From contig BPQB01000051.1 in NCBI GenBank assembly GCA_019973155.2, positions 171,258 through 235,257 on the forward strand: 64,000 bases of DNA. Reading direction: 5' to 3'. The notes beneath the pieces are model-generated. The model did no database searches. It worked only from the letters and a program-made list of their open reading frames with translations, and was not told the origin of the DNA. How positions within the stretch are numbered: position 1 is the stretch's first letter; every line of letters starts with the position of its first letter. Below, piece by piece: positions 46,474 through 58,298 of the stretch. Both the position numbers and the translations under genes were made by a program. This stretch comes from Phanerochaete sordida (Eukaryota; Basidiomycota; Agaricomycetes; Polyporales; Phanerochaetaceae).

Positions 46474-47883
46474 CTACGACAGCTGGCCCGGCCACATGAC
46501 GTCGGCGCGCGCTTTGAAAGTCTTGGACAGCTCTGTCGCGATTGCTCCGCACTCGTCGAACAGCGCCATGCTGTAGAGGAAGCTGTCGCAGATCTTTGTA
46601 ACGGTCTGAAAGAAGCCCAGTGTGTCGACGAACTGCAAATCACATAAGCATTAAAGAGTGTCGTCGAGGCAGACGAACTCGATTGCTTACGGTTATCTTT
46701 CCGAGCATGCGCTCAATGGAAAGCGGGAGCTGCAGCTGCGACTCAGCCTCGCGCATCCTACGGTCGCACTCCAGGAAGTTGCGGAGCAGCGCGCTGAGTT
46801 CATCGATCTTGCTCTACGACGTGTGGTCAGCAACTCGCAAGCACCGAGCGCACAAAGCGACGCACCTTCAGCGTGCAGCCCTCGCGCTGTGCCCAGAGCG
46901 GAACGAAATCGAGGTTGCGCCCCACCCTGTCGTCCCACTCGACCAGCAGCCACCAGATGTGACGCGCGAGGCGCATGTGCATCTTGTAGAGCACGGCGAT
47001 GTGCGCGCGCGCGACCGCGTCCCCCATGCGCGGTGCGAGCTTGGCGCGGAACGCAGGCGGACACCGTGCGAGGAACGCTATGGCCTGCTGCATCCAGCTC
47101 TCCGTGAACCTGGAGAACCAGATGAGCTTGGCGGGTGCATGATGGACCAGCTCCCCGCGCGCATATGCGCACGCATAGGCCGTGTATCGCTGGAGAATCG
47201 CGATGGTGTAGTAGGCTTCAAGAACAGGAGTGTTGTGCGGCCAGCTTGTGATTGCGGTCGGGAGGAGAACAAGGAGTCTGTGCTGCTTGATCTTGCGGAG
47301 CTCCCTGATGAAGTGGAGGAGGAAGGAGGTGGGATTTTGGCCTATGAGGCGTCCGATACCCTCTGCGACAAAGGGGATGTTGAGGTGCTTGGACAGAACG
47401 CCGAGAGCGACCAGCCGAACGTCTTTTGACACGCTCAGGAGCGACGTCACAGGATTGGGGACGTTGAGATAGGATTTCTGAGCGGAGGGTCAACAAGAAA
47501 GACTGTCGATTATCTGCCGAACCAAACATACCACACGCCTTTCGTCTAATGTGAACATGAAAGACTCCTTCGAGAAGACAGAGGGATCAGCCAAGAAATG
47601 AACAGCAGAGAACACAATGGCAGACCTCCATAACTCTCGTGAGCGCCGTGATATCCGTGGACACTGGCAGAGCTAGCGACCACTCCACAATCATATCCAC
47701 GAAAGATGCAATGGCTTCGCTGACGATCATCGACCTGATTTCGGGCAGAAGCGGAGCTGGCGGACTGATACCAAACGGAACGCCTGTGGAAGAAAGCACG
47801 GGATTCATCCTGCCGAGGTTACGTCTGCGCGGTGTAGAGAAAGCGGGGAGGGACATGAAGGTGGTCGTAGGGCTGACCTGCAT
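46474..47883 (-). CDS. U-family protein U5, diverged (unknown function)
   Basis: Minus exons 47626-47883, 47532-47567, 46866-47477, 46691-46813 and 46474-46632, 395 residues, phases closed; the donor GTCTGC of exon 1 is atypical. The opening is LLPEIRSMIVSEAIASFVDM. The 36-base mini-exon encodes ESFMFTLDERRV. In the long third exon the core (VRLVALGVLSKHLNIPFVAE) runs straight on without the intron that U1-U4 and U6 have after the G-L-G region. The last exons read KIDELSALLRNFLECDRRMR and TVTKICDSFLYSMALFDECG. It is the most distant member. Confidence 0.65.
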
Positions 47884-48999
47884 GCCCAGCCTTTATACCC
47901 TTCGACGAACCTCGGTGATGGCCGGAAGCAGGGAAAAAAGAGCACAAGATACGAAAAATGTGCTCGACTATTTTGGATACAATCCAAAGTAGTCGTAGCT
48001 GGAGTTTTTGTGTCCAGTGCAAAATAGATCGCTACTTTGTAACGAAATGAAAGTAGCGAGGCCCAAACCGGGCTGTCCTTTGGCTGATGAGCACACACCT
48101 TCCATGATTGACGAAGCGTACGATCTGACAACTGTCGAGGCATGACAAAGTGGTTTGAGAACTGTTATATTGCTTCTGTCGAATGAAGTCGACTACAACA
48201 AGTCCAGCTTCCAGAGAATGAGCTTATTGCATGTGATGAGTACAGGGAGGACTTACAACACAGCAGCTCAACTTCTCGGCGATATTGACACAGTCCGGCG
48301 GCATACGAAGCGTTCAGACGGCCATGGTCAGGCAGAATGACATCCGTATGGCTGCCACCGTGCCGTACAGACTGCGACGACGTGGCTCATGGCTGCGTCT
48401 TGTCAACCTCACTATGTTAAAGAGATGCACTTGTGTGTATGCCGCTGATTTTGAGACAGTAGACACGCGTCCGCGCCAGAGCGATGGCGAGACGGGGGTT
48501 GCCGAGACTCTGCTTGCCATTTGGCCACGATGAGCTATAAAACGCGCGCCCCAGCGCGTAGCAAACTCACCATAGACGTAATACTCGTGCAGTACCAAAA
48601 GACCGCAGTCCTTATCCCACCGGAAACGCGTCCACACCTCGCTCGCCCTGGCGTTCTCCTCCGGTAGCGTCGTCTTCGTGGTCTTCTGGGTGTCGGCGCC
48701 TGGATGGCGTAGATCGCATCTCGTCCTCAAATCATCTCGCGAGGCGCCAGTTTGTCGAAGCAGGGAGGGTCATGATATAGCGCAGGGACACAGCGACAGG
48801 GAAATTCATAGCGGTGACGGTGGTCAAAGAGAAAGCGAGGAGCAGAGATTAGCGCTTAAGGGCCCCCGACGCGCTTTGGCGGGGGAAGCGACCGCGCACG
48901 ATGTGCAGGACCTCGGACACCGCCGTCCGCTCGCTCATGCCAAATCTGGCACTACCTCCAGGACCTCGCCAGCGTTTCAGCGCGTGATCTCCTCCTGCG
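47884..48999. other. No supported gene
   Basis: Holds the upstream region of U5 and, at its right end, the S12 promoter. The minus frame 48314-48730 contains a protein-like stretch (DKDCGLLVLHEYYVYGEF), but nothing joins it to a start or a domain. Confidence 0.4.
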
Positions 49000-49051
49000 T
49001 ATAAAGGGTGCAGAAGAGCAGCGTTACTCTCCAGCTGCTCTGGAAGCACTC
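49000..49051 (+). promoter_or_regulatory. Core promoter of S12 (class II initiator)
   Basis: TATAAA at 49000-49005, then AGCTGCTCTGGAAGCACTC at 49033-49051, 33 bases further. Confidence 0.65.
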
Positions 49052-49084
49052 ACCAACGCTACAGTCCCACAGACACTATACCCT

Positions 49085-49363
49085 ATGCTCCTCAGGCTCC
49101 GCACGAACCTCATCCTCTGCAGTGCGATACTGCTGGCCTGCGCCGCGCCTGTAACCAGAGTCTGGTCCATGCTTGCTCCAAACCACTGGTACTTACGCTT
49201 CCCAGGATTTCTGTTTCGTGCTCGTGCTTATCAAAGTACTCCCCTACAGGCACTCACCATATGGACGAACATTTGGGCTCAATCAGCGAGCCCTCGACGC
49301 ATTCGGGGCGAATCTCGTGCAGAGATGGATCCAAGAAGAGGAGTTGTAGTGTGCATGTTGTAG
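49085..49363 (+). CDS. S-family small secreted protein S12
   Basis: Frame of 92 codons starting MLLRLRTNLILCSAILLACA, a signal peptide followed by APVTRVWSMLAPNHW. A phase-2 donor (TG|GTACTT) after NH, with the acceptor TCAAAG 48 bases on, would remove 16 codons and keep the frame. The C-terminus lacks the usual SPFGG motif. A damaged duplicate with the same promoter lies at 51650. First ATG after the promoter. Confidence 0.55.
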   Translation: MLLRLRTNLILCSAILLACAAPVTRVWSMLAPNHWYLRFPGFLFRARAYQSTPLQALTIWTNIWAQSASPRRIRGESRAEMDPRRGVVVCML

Positions 49364-49446
49364 ATCCAGGCGGTTCCCTACAGTTTATTCACGACATCAA
49401 GGCACTATGATACGTTCGAAATTCACTCTGCTATGCCCTTGCCTCC

Positions 49447-50913
49447 CTAATTTCCAGAGCCGGCAGCCTGAGTGCTTGTCTGCACGCCGCTGAGCATCGC
49501 TTCTCCCGCCTCCTGCTCAGCCTCGTTTTTGTGAGCAGAACGGCGCGCAGAAAGCCTTTCGAGGAAGAGCTTGTGCACGGCGCGTGCCTCGCTCCTGCAC
49601 TCTTCATAGGCGTTGCCTTCCGCACGCCAATACGTGACTTCGCCAAGCACATGGATCAGAGCTAGGTACTATCATGCGGTTCAGCATACATGCATTGCCC
49701 GTAAAACAACGCCCTCACCTTTCTGCTTCCAATGACTTCGTCGACGGGCTTTGTCGGCGGCATCGTGTCGGCCGTTTCATCTAGCTTTGCAAGGAGCCCG
49801 GGAAGGGCGCGTAGCAGATCTCGAAGCTTGCTGACCATAGCCTGCCGGGAGAACGGGGCTTGATCAGCCGCATGGCTGCATGGAGTACAACAGATGCCAA
49901 ACCAGGAGGCTGTTCCCCAATCTAGCGGCCCACGGAGGCACTGCTGATGGATCGCCCTCCTCAAGAGTGTGCCGGTGCCAGTCCCGTGCCTGCCTCCACG
50001 TCTGCCGTACGTCGTGCATCCCGATGGCAAACAGCGCCACGGTGCGCGCACGCAGAACCGCGTCCGCGAGCCGGGGGCCGAGGGCCTCGCGGAAGATTTC
50101 CGGGCAGCGCTCGACTCGGATCGCGTCGGCCGCGTACTGCACCCACCTTTCCGCGATGCTGAGCGGCGCTCCGCGCCAGAAGACGAAGACCTGCGCGTCT
50201 TCCTCCGACGGCACTACGAACGCGTCCACAAACTGCGACGCTGCCGCCGTTTCGCGCTCCAGGACCGCGATGGCATAGTACAACGCAAAGACTGCGGGAC
50301 GGCCGCGCTCTGTTCCTGCCGCCTCGTCTAGCGGGAGAGGAGCCTTGAGTATCGCGCTTTTGACAGCCCACACCTGCTGTCGGTAAGTGAAGAGCGTCAT
50401 CCAAGGTTTCCTGGTTCCTTCGAGACTATAGCAGTAAGTCAGATACGTCGCGATCTTGGCACAAGACCGCATACCGCCCAAGTCCGGTTTCGATATACTG
50501 GATGTTGAAAACGTGGGCCATAATCTTGAGGGTGACGTGTCGGATGGTGTGCGAAACTTTTAGCAGGGGGACGACTGGGCTCTAGCATGCACCAGTAGCG
50601 AGATACGCTGGTACATTAGCACGTAGATGTGACAAGGGTACCACACACACCATCTCTGCTATCATCGTGCTTTGCTTGGATGTGATACTAGTGATTTCCT
50701 AACACCCAACGTGAGAACTCCATGGCGTATGCCACATCAGTATCATCTGCGTACCACAAATTGGGGGTACGAAAGCTCTGAACTGAAGCCTTTCTGCAAC
50801 GCGAGAGGTCCGTCGATCACGTCGTCGATGTACTGCGCAAGAGCGTAGGACACGATCCTGAGCAGGATCTCGGGCGCCGGGCCCTTGTCCTGCCATGTCG
50901 CGTAGCTCAGCAT
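49447..50913 (-). CDS. U-family protein U6 (unknown function)
   Basis: Minus exons 50755-50913, 50651-50674, 50475-50581, 50000-50425, 49719-49830 and 49447-49668; phases close, 349 residues. Starts MLSYATWQDKGPAPEILLRI and continues SYALAQYIDDVIDGP. The mini-exon is shortened to QSTMIAEM. The core exon is 107 bases, 21 fewer than in U1-U4 (RHVTLKIMAHVFNIQYIETG). After the conserved intron comes LEGTRKPWMTLFTYRQQVWA, then LRDLLRALPGLLAKLDET, and ECRSEARAVHKLFLERLSAR at the end. The long intron before 49830 (169 bases) is the least certain part. Confidence 0.66.
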
Positions 50914-51616
50914 ATTGCCAGCAAGAGTTTCGCGCAGGTGCAGAGCAAGATGTAAGGCCTGTCGCTGAGGAGGTCTAGTTACGCTGGGGAGGACTTGTCG
51001 TGGTCGCAGCTGAGTGCAACCTGTACAGCTAAGCGCGTCTCCGCCAGCTGACCGCGCGGCCGGCGTGCGGCAGCGCTCTGGTGAACGAGGGAAGCTAAGC
51101 GCGAGCCTTGCTCTCTGCCCACTACACTCAAGCGTTCGCGAGTTCGCTCGGAATTTTGGCACCACAGCACTACCAGATACGAGGTCAGAGAGCTGCGATG
51201 GCGATGGCGGTCGGAAAAACGACTTGCAGGTGATCTTGGCGCGCGCTCTCGGACAAGAGCAATTTGGACGCACTTCGTGAGTATCTGCTCCCTCACCGGC
51301 CAATCGATGAATCTCAAGCTTTCACTACATATATCGCTCGACGGCAGCGTACGCTATGTCCCGATTTTTCTCGAGCGGCATGAGAGCTGCTCGACTCAGG
51401 AACCTCCGAACCGCGTCGCATCGCGGCGTGCATAGCGGTGACGATGCCACTCGCTATTCGGACCGCTACTATACGCTTCAAGCTTTGACGACTACCTCTG
51501 CCCCTGTTTTGATTGCGATAGAAGCCGCCGTCGCGCCAACTATGGCACACCTCAATGTCGCTGCCGTCGGGTACCGCAATCCCCAAAGGTAATTCAACGA
51601 CGAGGCGGTCTACCGC

Positions 51617-51950
51617 CTATAGAGCCTACCTGAGCAGACAGTGCCATGCAGCCGCTCTGGAAGCACTCCTAGACGCCACAGCTTCGCATACGTCCTGCAC
51701 CACGCACCTGCGCCTAGGCCTCGTCATCTGCAGCATACTACTGCTCGCACACGCCGCTCCTGTGTACGATACCCGGCCACCACATGCCTCCAAACCACCG
51801 CTGCGTTTCCTCGGCTCGTGCATGTATGCTCCAGGCTCTGACCATGTTTCCTTTGAGGAATGCTACCGGCAGACGCTGTTGGATAGCGTCACCTTTCGGA
51901 GGAGCATCCGCGTTTCTGTCCTCGCTGATGGCAGAGTATCTCAGACATAA
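51617..51950 (+). pseudogene. S12-like gene with lost start codon (S13 relic)
   Basis: The promoter copy is intact: TATAGA at 51617 and AGCCGCTCTGGAAGCACTC at 51649. The signal-peptide region (LRLGLVICSILLLAHAAPV) matches that of S12, but the position of its start codon reads ACG instead of ATG. An in-frame upstream start would give a longer 131-codon frame from 51555, beginning before the TATA box, so normal translation is unlikely. Confidence 0.6.
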
Positions 51951-52624
51951 TTTGAGACACGGGCGGAGCCAGGGCTCGGGCGCCGTGTAGCGCCGTTCCC
52001 CCAAATATCATGACGTTGGCCCTGGTATTCCGCAGCTTTGCAGCGACGAGACGCACCGCGGTGTACGATACAAGAACACGGCGAAGGCACCGCACGGCTT
52101 GGGATGATTATGTCTACCCTTATCTTCGCACAGGGATGCGCATCATACGCTTCCATCACGGGCATCGAGGCCCCCGAGCCTGCGAAATTGGAAGTAGCTC
52201 GCTTATAGTGCCCGCACGCAAGTTGTCGGCATCCATGCAATCTCACCGATTATATTGCTAATCATTGACATGCGGATCTCAGTCGCCATCTGTCCGGGCG
52301 ATCAGCCATCCTTCAGTCGGTTCTACTGTACCACGTCACGGGCGTTGTTGGTCGCTCCGCCCGACCAATCACGCAAAACCGTCGCGCGACAGTTCAACCA
52401 AACTATGATTTCCGGTCAGCCATGTCATAGAACGCAGCGCATGGCAACTACCTCCAGACAGCGAGCGGCATAGCGCGCAGCACCGCAGAGGGCTTATGAC
52501 CAACGAGCGAGCGAAGCAGCTCGCCAGTCTGCCTGGAGCAGCCCAGCGAAGATCACAGGTAAGAGCGTGGCGACCCTGATCGAGGCCTCGGCACCTCAGA
52601 CGAGCCTTTCGGAAGCAGCGGACC

Positions 52625-53041
52625 ATGCGCACACAAGCTTTTGTGTTGTTATTTGCGGCGGTCGCCGCAGCGGCGCCGGTGCTGGTGCCACAGTCTCCCG
52701 TACCGTCCGCCACGCGGGCGACAGGCATCGCTCCAGACGCTGGCGCCCCCGTGCCCGCAACGCGTATCGCACGCTTGCCGCCGCCGCCGCAGTCTACGAC
52801 GGACGGAACCGCGGGCCCTGCCCCGTCGACTGCGACTGCGCCGCCTCTGACCCTCAGCGACGCGGCCCTAGCCAATCTTCTAACAGGCGAAGGAGTAATG
52901 TGAGCCGTTTCATACGCTCCAGCAGTGCTCAGTGCTCACCGGACCAGACTGGGCGACCTCGCCGCGCCGGACGACGGTGCGCCGCTCCTGAACAACCCTG
53001 TCCTCGGTGTGCTCCGAAATCACGATTCCGGCGTGTTTTGA
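52625..53041 (+). CDS. S-family secreted protein S14
   Basis: Exons 52625-52899 and 52933-53041 (33-base intron, GTGAGC...CTCAG, phase 2; short, so the exact ends may differ), 127 residues. Signal peptide MRTQAFVLLFAAVAAAAPV; a long proline-, alanine- and threonine-rich middle; LSDAALANLLTGEG at the exon end. Exon 2 has GAPLLNNPVLGVLRNHDSGV, a relaxed form of the family motif. A decayed tandem copy follows directly. Confidence 0.58.
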
Positions 53042-53205
53042 CACGGGCGCGAAGGCTGAGAGAGGCGGGCGGTCGTTACGATTGTGCGACGGCGAGGCGT
53101 ATGATAGGCTCGACGCGTGCAAATGTAACGGTCTTAGGACCATAACACAAAGCGGCGAGTGAACTGTGCACGATCGTGAGCGGAAGCGTCGTCTCAGGCG
53201 GCGAA

Positions 53206-53640
53206 GTGCGTGCTTTTGGCCCTGTCCCCACGGGCGGGTGCGTTCTGGGCCGCAGCACAGAGTGCGCGACTATCAGAGAGTCGGCGCGCTTGTAGCGTGT
53301 ACCGCGCGCGTCCTCGCGTCCTCCGATGCTCGTGCGCCGACGGCAGCGCCGTCCACCCCTCGCGATGCCGGAAGGCCTGCGCGCAGCCGGCCGCGGACGT
53401 GGCTGCGAGCCCCGCCCCGCCGGCCTCTATGCCGTCGCCTGTATCCCTCGGGACCGCAGCTCTTGCTGAGTTTGTAGCAGATGGAGGGTAAATGTGAGCG
53501 GTTTTTATACGTTCTGGCACTGCATGGTGCTCACCGGACCAGACTGGGCGACCTCGCCGCGCCGGACGACGGTGCGCCGCTCCTGAACAACCCTGTCCTC
53601 GATGTGCTCCGGAATCACGATTTCGGCGTGTTTTGACAGG
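53206..53640 (+). pseudogene. Decayed tandem copy of S14 (S15 relic)
   Basis: Bases 53520-53640 are almost identical to 52921-53041, including the exon 2 coding part. Upstream, the start codon position reads GTG (GTGCGTGCTTTTGG) where S14 has ATG, and the AG acceptor before exon 2 has become GG. LGTAALAEFVADGG replaces LSDAALANLLTGEG. The duplication unit is about 600 bases. Confidence 0.65.
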
Positions 53641-54414
53641 GACGTGGAGGCCGAAGGAGTGGGAGACTATGCGGCGGAGAGGCGTATGATGAGGGCTATG
53701 TGGCACGCCGCAGAGATCCCGGACCGAGGGCTCCTCCGCGCACCACAGATACACACCGCGCGCCCAGCAGGGACCGTGCACGCGGAGGCATCCGCCCGAA
53801 TTGCACCGGCGCATGCACACAGCCACATCCGTCTGTCTGCAAAATCAGTCCTGCGCGCTGTGGGACGGAGATAAGCCTTACTTCGGCTACCCTCGCAGGT
53901 ACAAGTATGGCGGAATGTGCTTTAGTCAACACACCGTGGGCAGCACAGGGGCAACGGCATCCGTCGTGAAGTGGTGAAGTGCACACCCTTGATTCCGGCC
54001 AAGCGCACGTGTGCCTGTCTCAAACGCGGCGCAGCGTCCGCCATGATCAGATCTGGCCTTTCGCCCAGCGAGTTGTCCGCGATATCGCTGTGGAGCGCGC
54101 TCGTCCAGCGATGCTCGCCATGCGCCCCTCGCGACGCCAGAACGCCTGGGCAGGTCCACAGCCACACGCGCCGCAGCGCAGATGATGAACAAAACCCCCT
54201 CCCGCAAACCGTCGATGAAAGATCCACCGCGGGAGCCCCAGGCCCGCACGTCACCGCGCGCGCATTGAAAACGCGGACGCAGCGGCGGAGGGCGCCATCC
54301 TGCCTGGCGCAGCCCGAGCCCCTACAACCCTACGTCCGTACACCCGGTGAGCAGCGTCCGTTGCGCAGATCCAGCGGTACTCACCGCCGCGGCGCACAGA
54401 CCCCAAAACTGGCT

Positions 54415-54757
54415 ATGCGTCTCTTGGTGCTCTTTGCCGCGGCGGCGCTCTTCCTGGCGTGCATGCCGCCGCCTGCCTCCGCGCGGCCCATCACGTCGGC
54501 CGGCCCGACCGCATCTCACCCCTCAGCGCCGCACCCGCCGCACCCCACCCTCTCCTCGACTCCGTCGCGCACCGGGCAAACGACGCCCAACGCGCGCATC
54601 CCTACCACAAAGTGAGTACACTCCAGCTCGCGTGGAAGCGCAGGTGCTGACCGTCGACAGGACGGCGCAGGAAGGCCCGACGTCCATGACGGCGCCGTTT
54701 GGCGGGGCGGTGCCGATTGAGACGGCGGTGATTGACCGGTTGTGGGGGTGGTGGTGA
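54415..54757 (+). CDS. S-family small secreted protein S16
   Basis: Exons 54415-54611 and 54661-54757, phase-2 intron (GTGAGT...TCGACAG, 49 bases), 97 residues. Signal peptide MRLLVLFAAAALFLACMPPP ending near ASA; a proline/serine/threonine-rich middle likely to be O-glycosylated. Exon 2 carries TAPFGGAVPIETAVIDRLWG, close to the S17-S19 motif, and ends in WGWW. Confidence 0.7.
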
Positions 54758-55253
54758 GGGGTGAGCGGTGGGGAGGCGGAAGGGAGGGGAGGACGGGAGG
54801 ATGTGGGTAGTTTACGGGCTGGTCTCCGTTGTCCAGATGCTGCTCTTTGCGAAGACGAGAGCCGCGGAGTGTTCTCCTGTCTGCGTACGACGAAAATGCA
54901 CACTCTCGTGATAGTCCGCTCCGTGGTGCCTAGAACGTGCGGACGCGGGAGATCATCAGCTGAGCTGCGATCAAAACGCAGAGTGCGTCCCGCACCAGTC
55001 GAAGATGGCAGATCCCAGGGCGTCGCGCCCTGTATCACATTGCTCCAGGATTTGCGACTTCTAAAGGCGAGCGAGGGACGTTCGTTCGGCGCCTTGAGCG
55101 ACGTATTTATGTGCTGCATGGGTTCTGTGCAAGAACCAGGCTGCCCGGTGCAGCCCTTCGAGATAGCTGCGCTGCCACTTGGTGAGCTGGTTCGATGGCA
55201 AAAGGTAGATGAGATGGCTTACTTGGAGAATGTCTCGACAGAACGAACTTTCT

Positions 55254-55594
55254 ATGCTTCTCCAGTCGCCCATTCTCGCGCTCGTCGCAGCCTGTCTGCT
55301 GGCGTCATGCTCGGCGCCGCAGGTCGCCTGCGCTCCCCTACCGCATTCGAGCCACGACGACAAGTCTTCCTCCGCAAAAAGCCATTCAGGCGAAAGCAAA
55401 CCGCCGCCTGAGCATACGGAGACGAGCCCGGCTGATGCCATGTACGTCCTCTGGCACCGCGTCGCGAACGAAGCTGACGCGGGGCAAGAAGCAGGGGCGC
55501 GGCTGTGTCGGCTGCGGGGTCGCCCTTTGGCGGGTCGCCCAGCCTCGAGGAGCATGTGATGCATGCATTCGGTGGCAATTTCGCGCAGCGATAG
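55254..55594 (+). CDS. S-family small secreted protein S17
   Basis: Exons 55254-55441 and 55495-55594, phase-2 intron of 53 bases (GTACGT...AAGCAG), 95 residues. The signal peptide is MLLQSPILALVAACLLASCS; an in-frame ATG at 55230 would add eight residues. The middle is serine- and lysine-rich. Exon 2 reads AAGSPFGGSPSLEEHVMHAF and ends GGNFAQR, the best version of the family motif in the window. Confidence 0.72.
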
Positions 55595-56357
55595 GCTCCG
55601 GGCTGTAGCGGTGGTGACAATGTCCATGTCATGAGCCAGAATTTTTCGAGTGTCCAGATACGAAATAGCAGCTTGGCGCGAGCGGCGTCGTGGAGTGATA
55701 TGGAGTAGTACAGGGCAGACGCGACGAGGGCGCCGGTGAGTCTAAGGGTCCGCGTCGACGCCAGGTTCGAGGATGGAGCCATGGCTGAAACGCGGAAAGT
55801 CTGCGGGAGCCCCGGCTTCGTGGCGTCAGATCGTATCACGGCGCATGCCGGCAGAAAACAGGCTTCGCGCGGCGCCTTTCCTGGCACAGCCTCCCACCAT
55901 CGTCCTAACTTCCACGCCCTACCGGCCTCGCTGTCATGAGCCTGTGCCTATGGAACCTCTCGCTCTGTCACGCGCGTGGCTTCGATCCGTCGTACGCGGT
56001 CCGAGTCACAGACTTATCAATCCAGTGCAGTCTCCGCGACGGTCGCCCAACTGCCCACAGCTCCGCTCAGGATCACCGCATCGCGCGACGGCCATCTCAC
56101 GTACCCTCGCCATCCTGATTCTGATCTGCACGCCACCGCCCCATCATGCTCGTCGCCATGCTCGGCGATAGCCCCCGCGCCCCGTCGCCCACGCCGCCCC
56201 CAATACGGCGAACGGCTCCTCCAGCACACACCCACATCGCCACATCCGCTCGCACGCCCAACACGCCCTGCCAGGCGCACGCCGGTGTCATCGCGCGCCC
56301 GCACGAATGATATAAGCGGCCCAGCCGCACGCGCGGGCCCCGCACACTCGCCCGCCC

Positions 56358-56690
56358 ATGTCGCCGCCGGCCGTCGCAGGATCCGACTTTGGGCGCCCGC
56401 CGCCGTTCGCAGCGCGACACTGGCACTCTAACTCTGACTCTTCCCCACACGGCGGCTCCGGCCCTGCGCCGCGGCCGCCCCGCGGGCTTGGCGGCGGCGC
56501 GGTCGCCGGCATCGTCGTCGCGGTGCTCGCCGTCGTGCTCGGCGCCGCGGCCGTCGGCATCTACTTCTGCTTGCGCGCACGCCGGCGGCGCCATGAGGAG
56601 GCGGACGGCACCCTCCGAGTCGTGATAAAAGGGCGGCACAGCCGCCTACCGAGTACGCCGCTCCCTCCGCTCTCGTCCGCGCGCACATAA
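56358..56690 (+). CDS. Putative single-pass membrane protein
   Basis: A 110-codon frame with a proline/serine-rich N-part, a glycine-rich lead-in and one strong membrane span (AVAGIVVAVLAVVLGAAAVG) followed by CLRARRRR, a classic stop-transfer. This layout is usual for fungal cell-surface sensors of the type with an outer Ser/Pro region and a short inner tail. No signal-peptide exon was found upstream, and GC-rich overlapping frames make the limits uncertain. Confidence 0.4.
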   Translation: MSPPAVAGSDFGRPPPFAARHWHSNSDSSPHGGSGPAPRPPRGLGGGAVAGIVVAVLAVVLGAAAVGIYFCLRARRRRHEEADGTLRVVIKGRHSRLPSTPLPPLSSART

Positions 56691-56699
56691 CGACCCCCG

Positions 56700-57531
56700 C
56701 CAGGCATGCGCCGACCGCGCGACGGCGCGCCGCGCACCGTGCTGCCCGTGTACTCGAAGTTCGCGACGCCCACCGGCCCCGCGCCGCCCGCCCGCGCACA
56801 CCCGACGTCGACCGCGACGACACGCACGTACTCCATCGCGTTCACCAGCATCTTCGCGAGCACCGCGCCGCCCTCCGAAGGCTTCGCGACGCCGAGCAGC
56901 GGCCCGCCCTCGCGTGGCCCGAGCCAGTCGCGCTCGCACGTCTTCGCGGCCATCGACGAGCGCGACGAGGTCCATTGAATCTTCGCGCCCTGCCCAAGCC
57001 ACCTCTTGAACGCTAGCATGTGCGTGGCGTCCGTCGTCTACTGCCCTCGCTGTACTCACACACCGCCCCAGGACCTCGTACGATACCTGTACTATTAATC
57101 CAGGTACGCCCACGCCTCTGTCGAACGACACCGCAGAACTGACGCCCCGGACAGATAGATGTTGAATCCTAGATGTACCAGTGCGAATAAACTCCGGGTT
57201 TCCTACGCGACAGATCTCGGCGTGCGAACGATCACCATCTGCGCATCTATCCCAGCTGCAAGACCCCGTGGAACCCATCGAGATGCGCGACCCGCCGGTC
57301 TGCGGCAGTGCTCGGCGGCCCGCGGCCCTATCTACTCCCAATCCTCACAGCTCCGCGCCACACTCATCCGTCTCAACGCTTCCGCTGGCACGGTCCTGGC
57401 ACCGGCGCACGACCCCTCGAGCACGCGCACACCATACACCGCTATCCACCCACCGCCCAAATACACCGCTCTCCTTATACAGAAACTGGCCTCTGCCCGC
57501 CGCGAGCCTCACGTCCCGCCCGCCGCGCGCC
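56700..57531. other. No supported gene
   Basis: Frames are open on both strands through base composition (plus 56706-56978, serine/threonine-rich; minus 56561-57019). They could include further exons of the membrane protein, but I could not show this. Confidence 0.35.
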
Positions 57532-57844
57532 TCACTTCCCGCCTGCGAAGCCGCCCCGCAGCCCGTCCACGACGCCCGCGTCGAGCACAGGCGCGCCGCC
57601 GAACGGCGCGCTGCGGTCGGCGGCCGCCTGCGCGATGAAGTTCCTGGCATTATCGTCAGCGCATACACCGACCGCCGGCACTCCGGGGGACGTACGCCGC
57701 GGCGTGCTCTGTTTTGGAGGAGTCGGCGTGCGGTGTGGATCGTGTGTGGGCCTTGGGGTGTGCGAGCGGCGCGCCGGCGACTGGCGACGGCGGTGCGAGC
57801 GCGAGGAGGGTGAGCGCGAGCACGAGCAAGTGTCGGGCGTGCAT
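57532..57844 (-). CDS. S-family small secreted protein S18
   Basis: Minus exons 57669-57844 and 57532-57610, phase-2 intron of 58 bases (GTGTAT...CCGCAG), 84 residues. Signal peptide MHARHLLVLALTLLALAPPS; a histidine/serine-rich middle; exon 2 reads APFGGAPVLDAGVVDGLRGG and then FAGGK. The motif spacing PFGGxP to LRGxF is the same as in S19. Confidence 0.72.
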
Positions 57845-58298
57845 CGTGTGGAGCTGTCTGCGGGTACGAGCGTTGTCAGCGCGACGCGTCGACGCTCCAG
57901 CTGGCCCTGCTCACCGAGTGTACTCGCCTGAGAGTGTAGCGGCGACGATAGGATTGCAAGGACTCCGCCTCTGGCTCTGCAGCTGATATCGCTGCGAGGG
58001 CGCCTGCGCTGTCTCGCTGAAACTGCAGTAACCCGCGCGGACGGGTACCAGGTTCAGCCATCTGGCAGCTCGAAGTCGTGCGGGTGCCTATGTGTCTTGA
58101 CGTCGCGCTGACACCGTTCTCGCCCAGGTACAGCTGAAGATGTGCGTCATCAAGGAAAGAGACCTGCGGCATGCCCTCGCGAAAGCATGTCCACGTATTT
58201 CTGCCGCAGCCCTGCGTGCATATGCGAATACGCCGACACTATCCCGCCGCCTCGTCGAGTCCCTCCGCCCTCCCGCGTCACGACATCCGACCACCATC

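Noticed and set aside
56561..57019. Minus-strand ORF opposite the membrane-protein region as a gene
   Set aside because: Both strands are open over the same bases; neither frame has a recognised domain, and the minus frame has no splice or promoter support.
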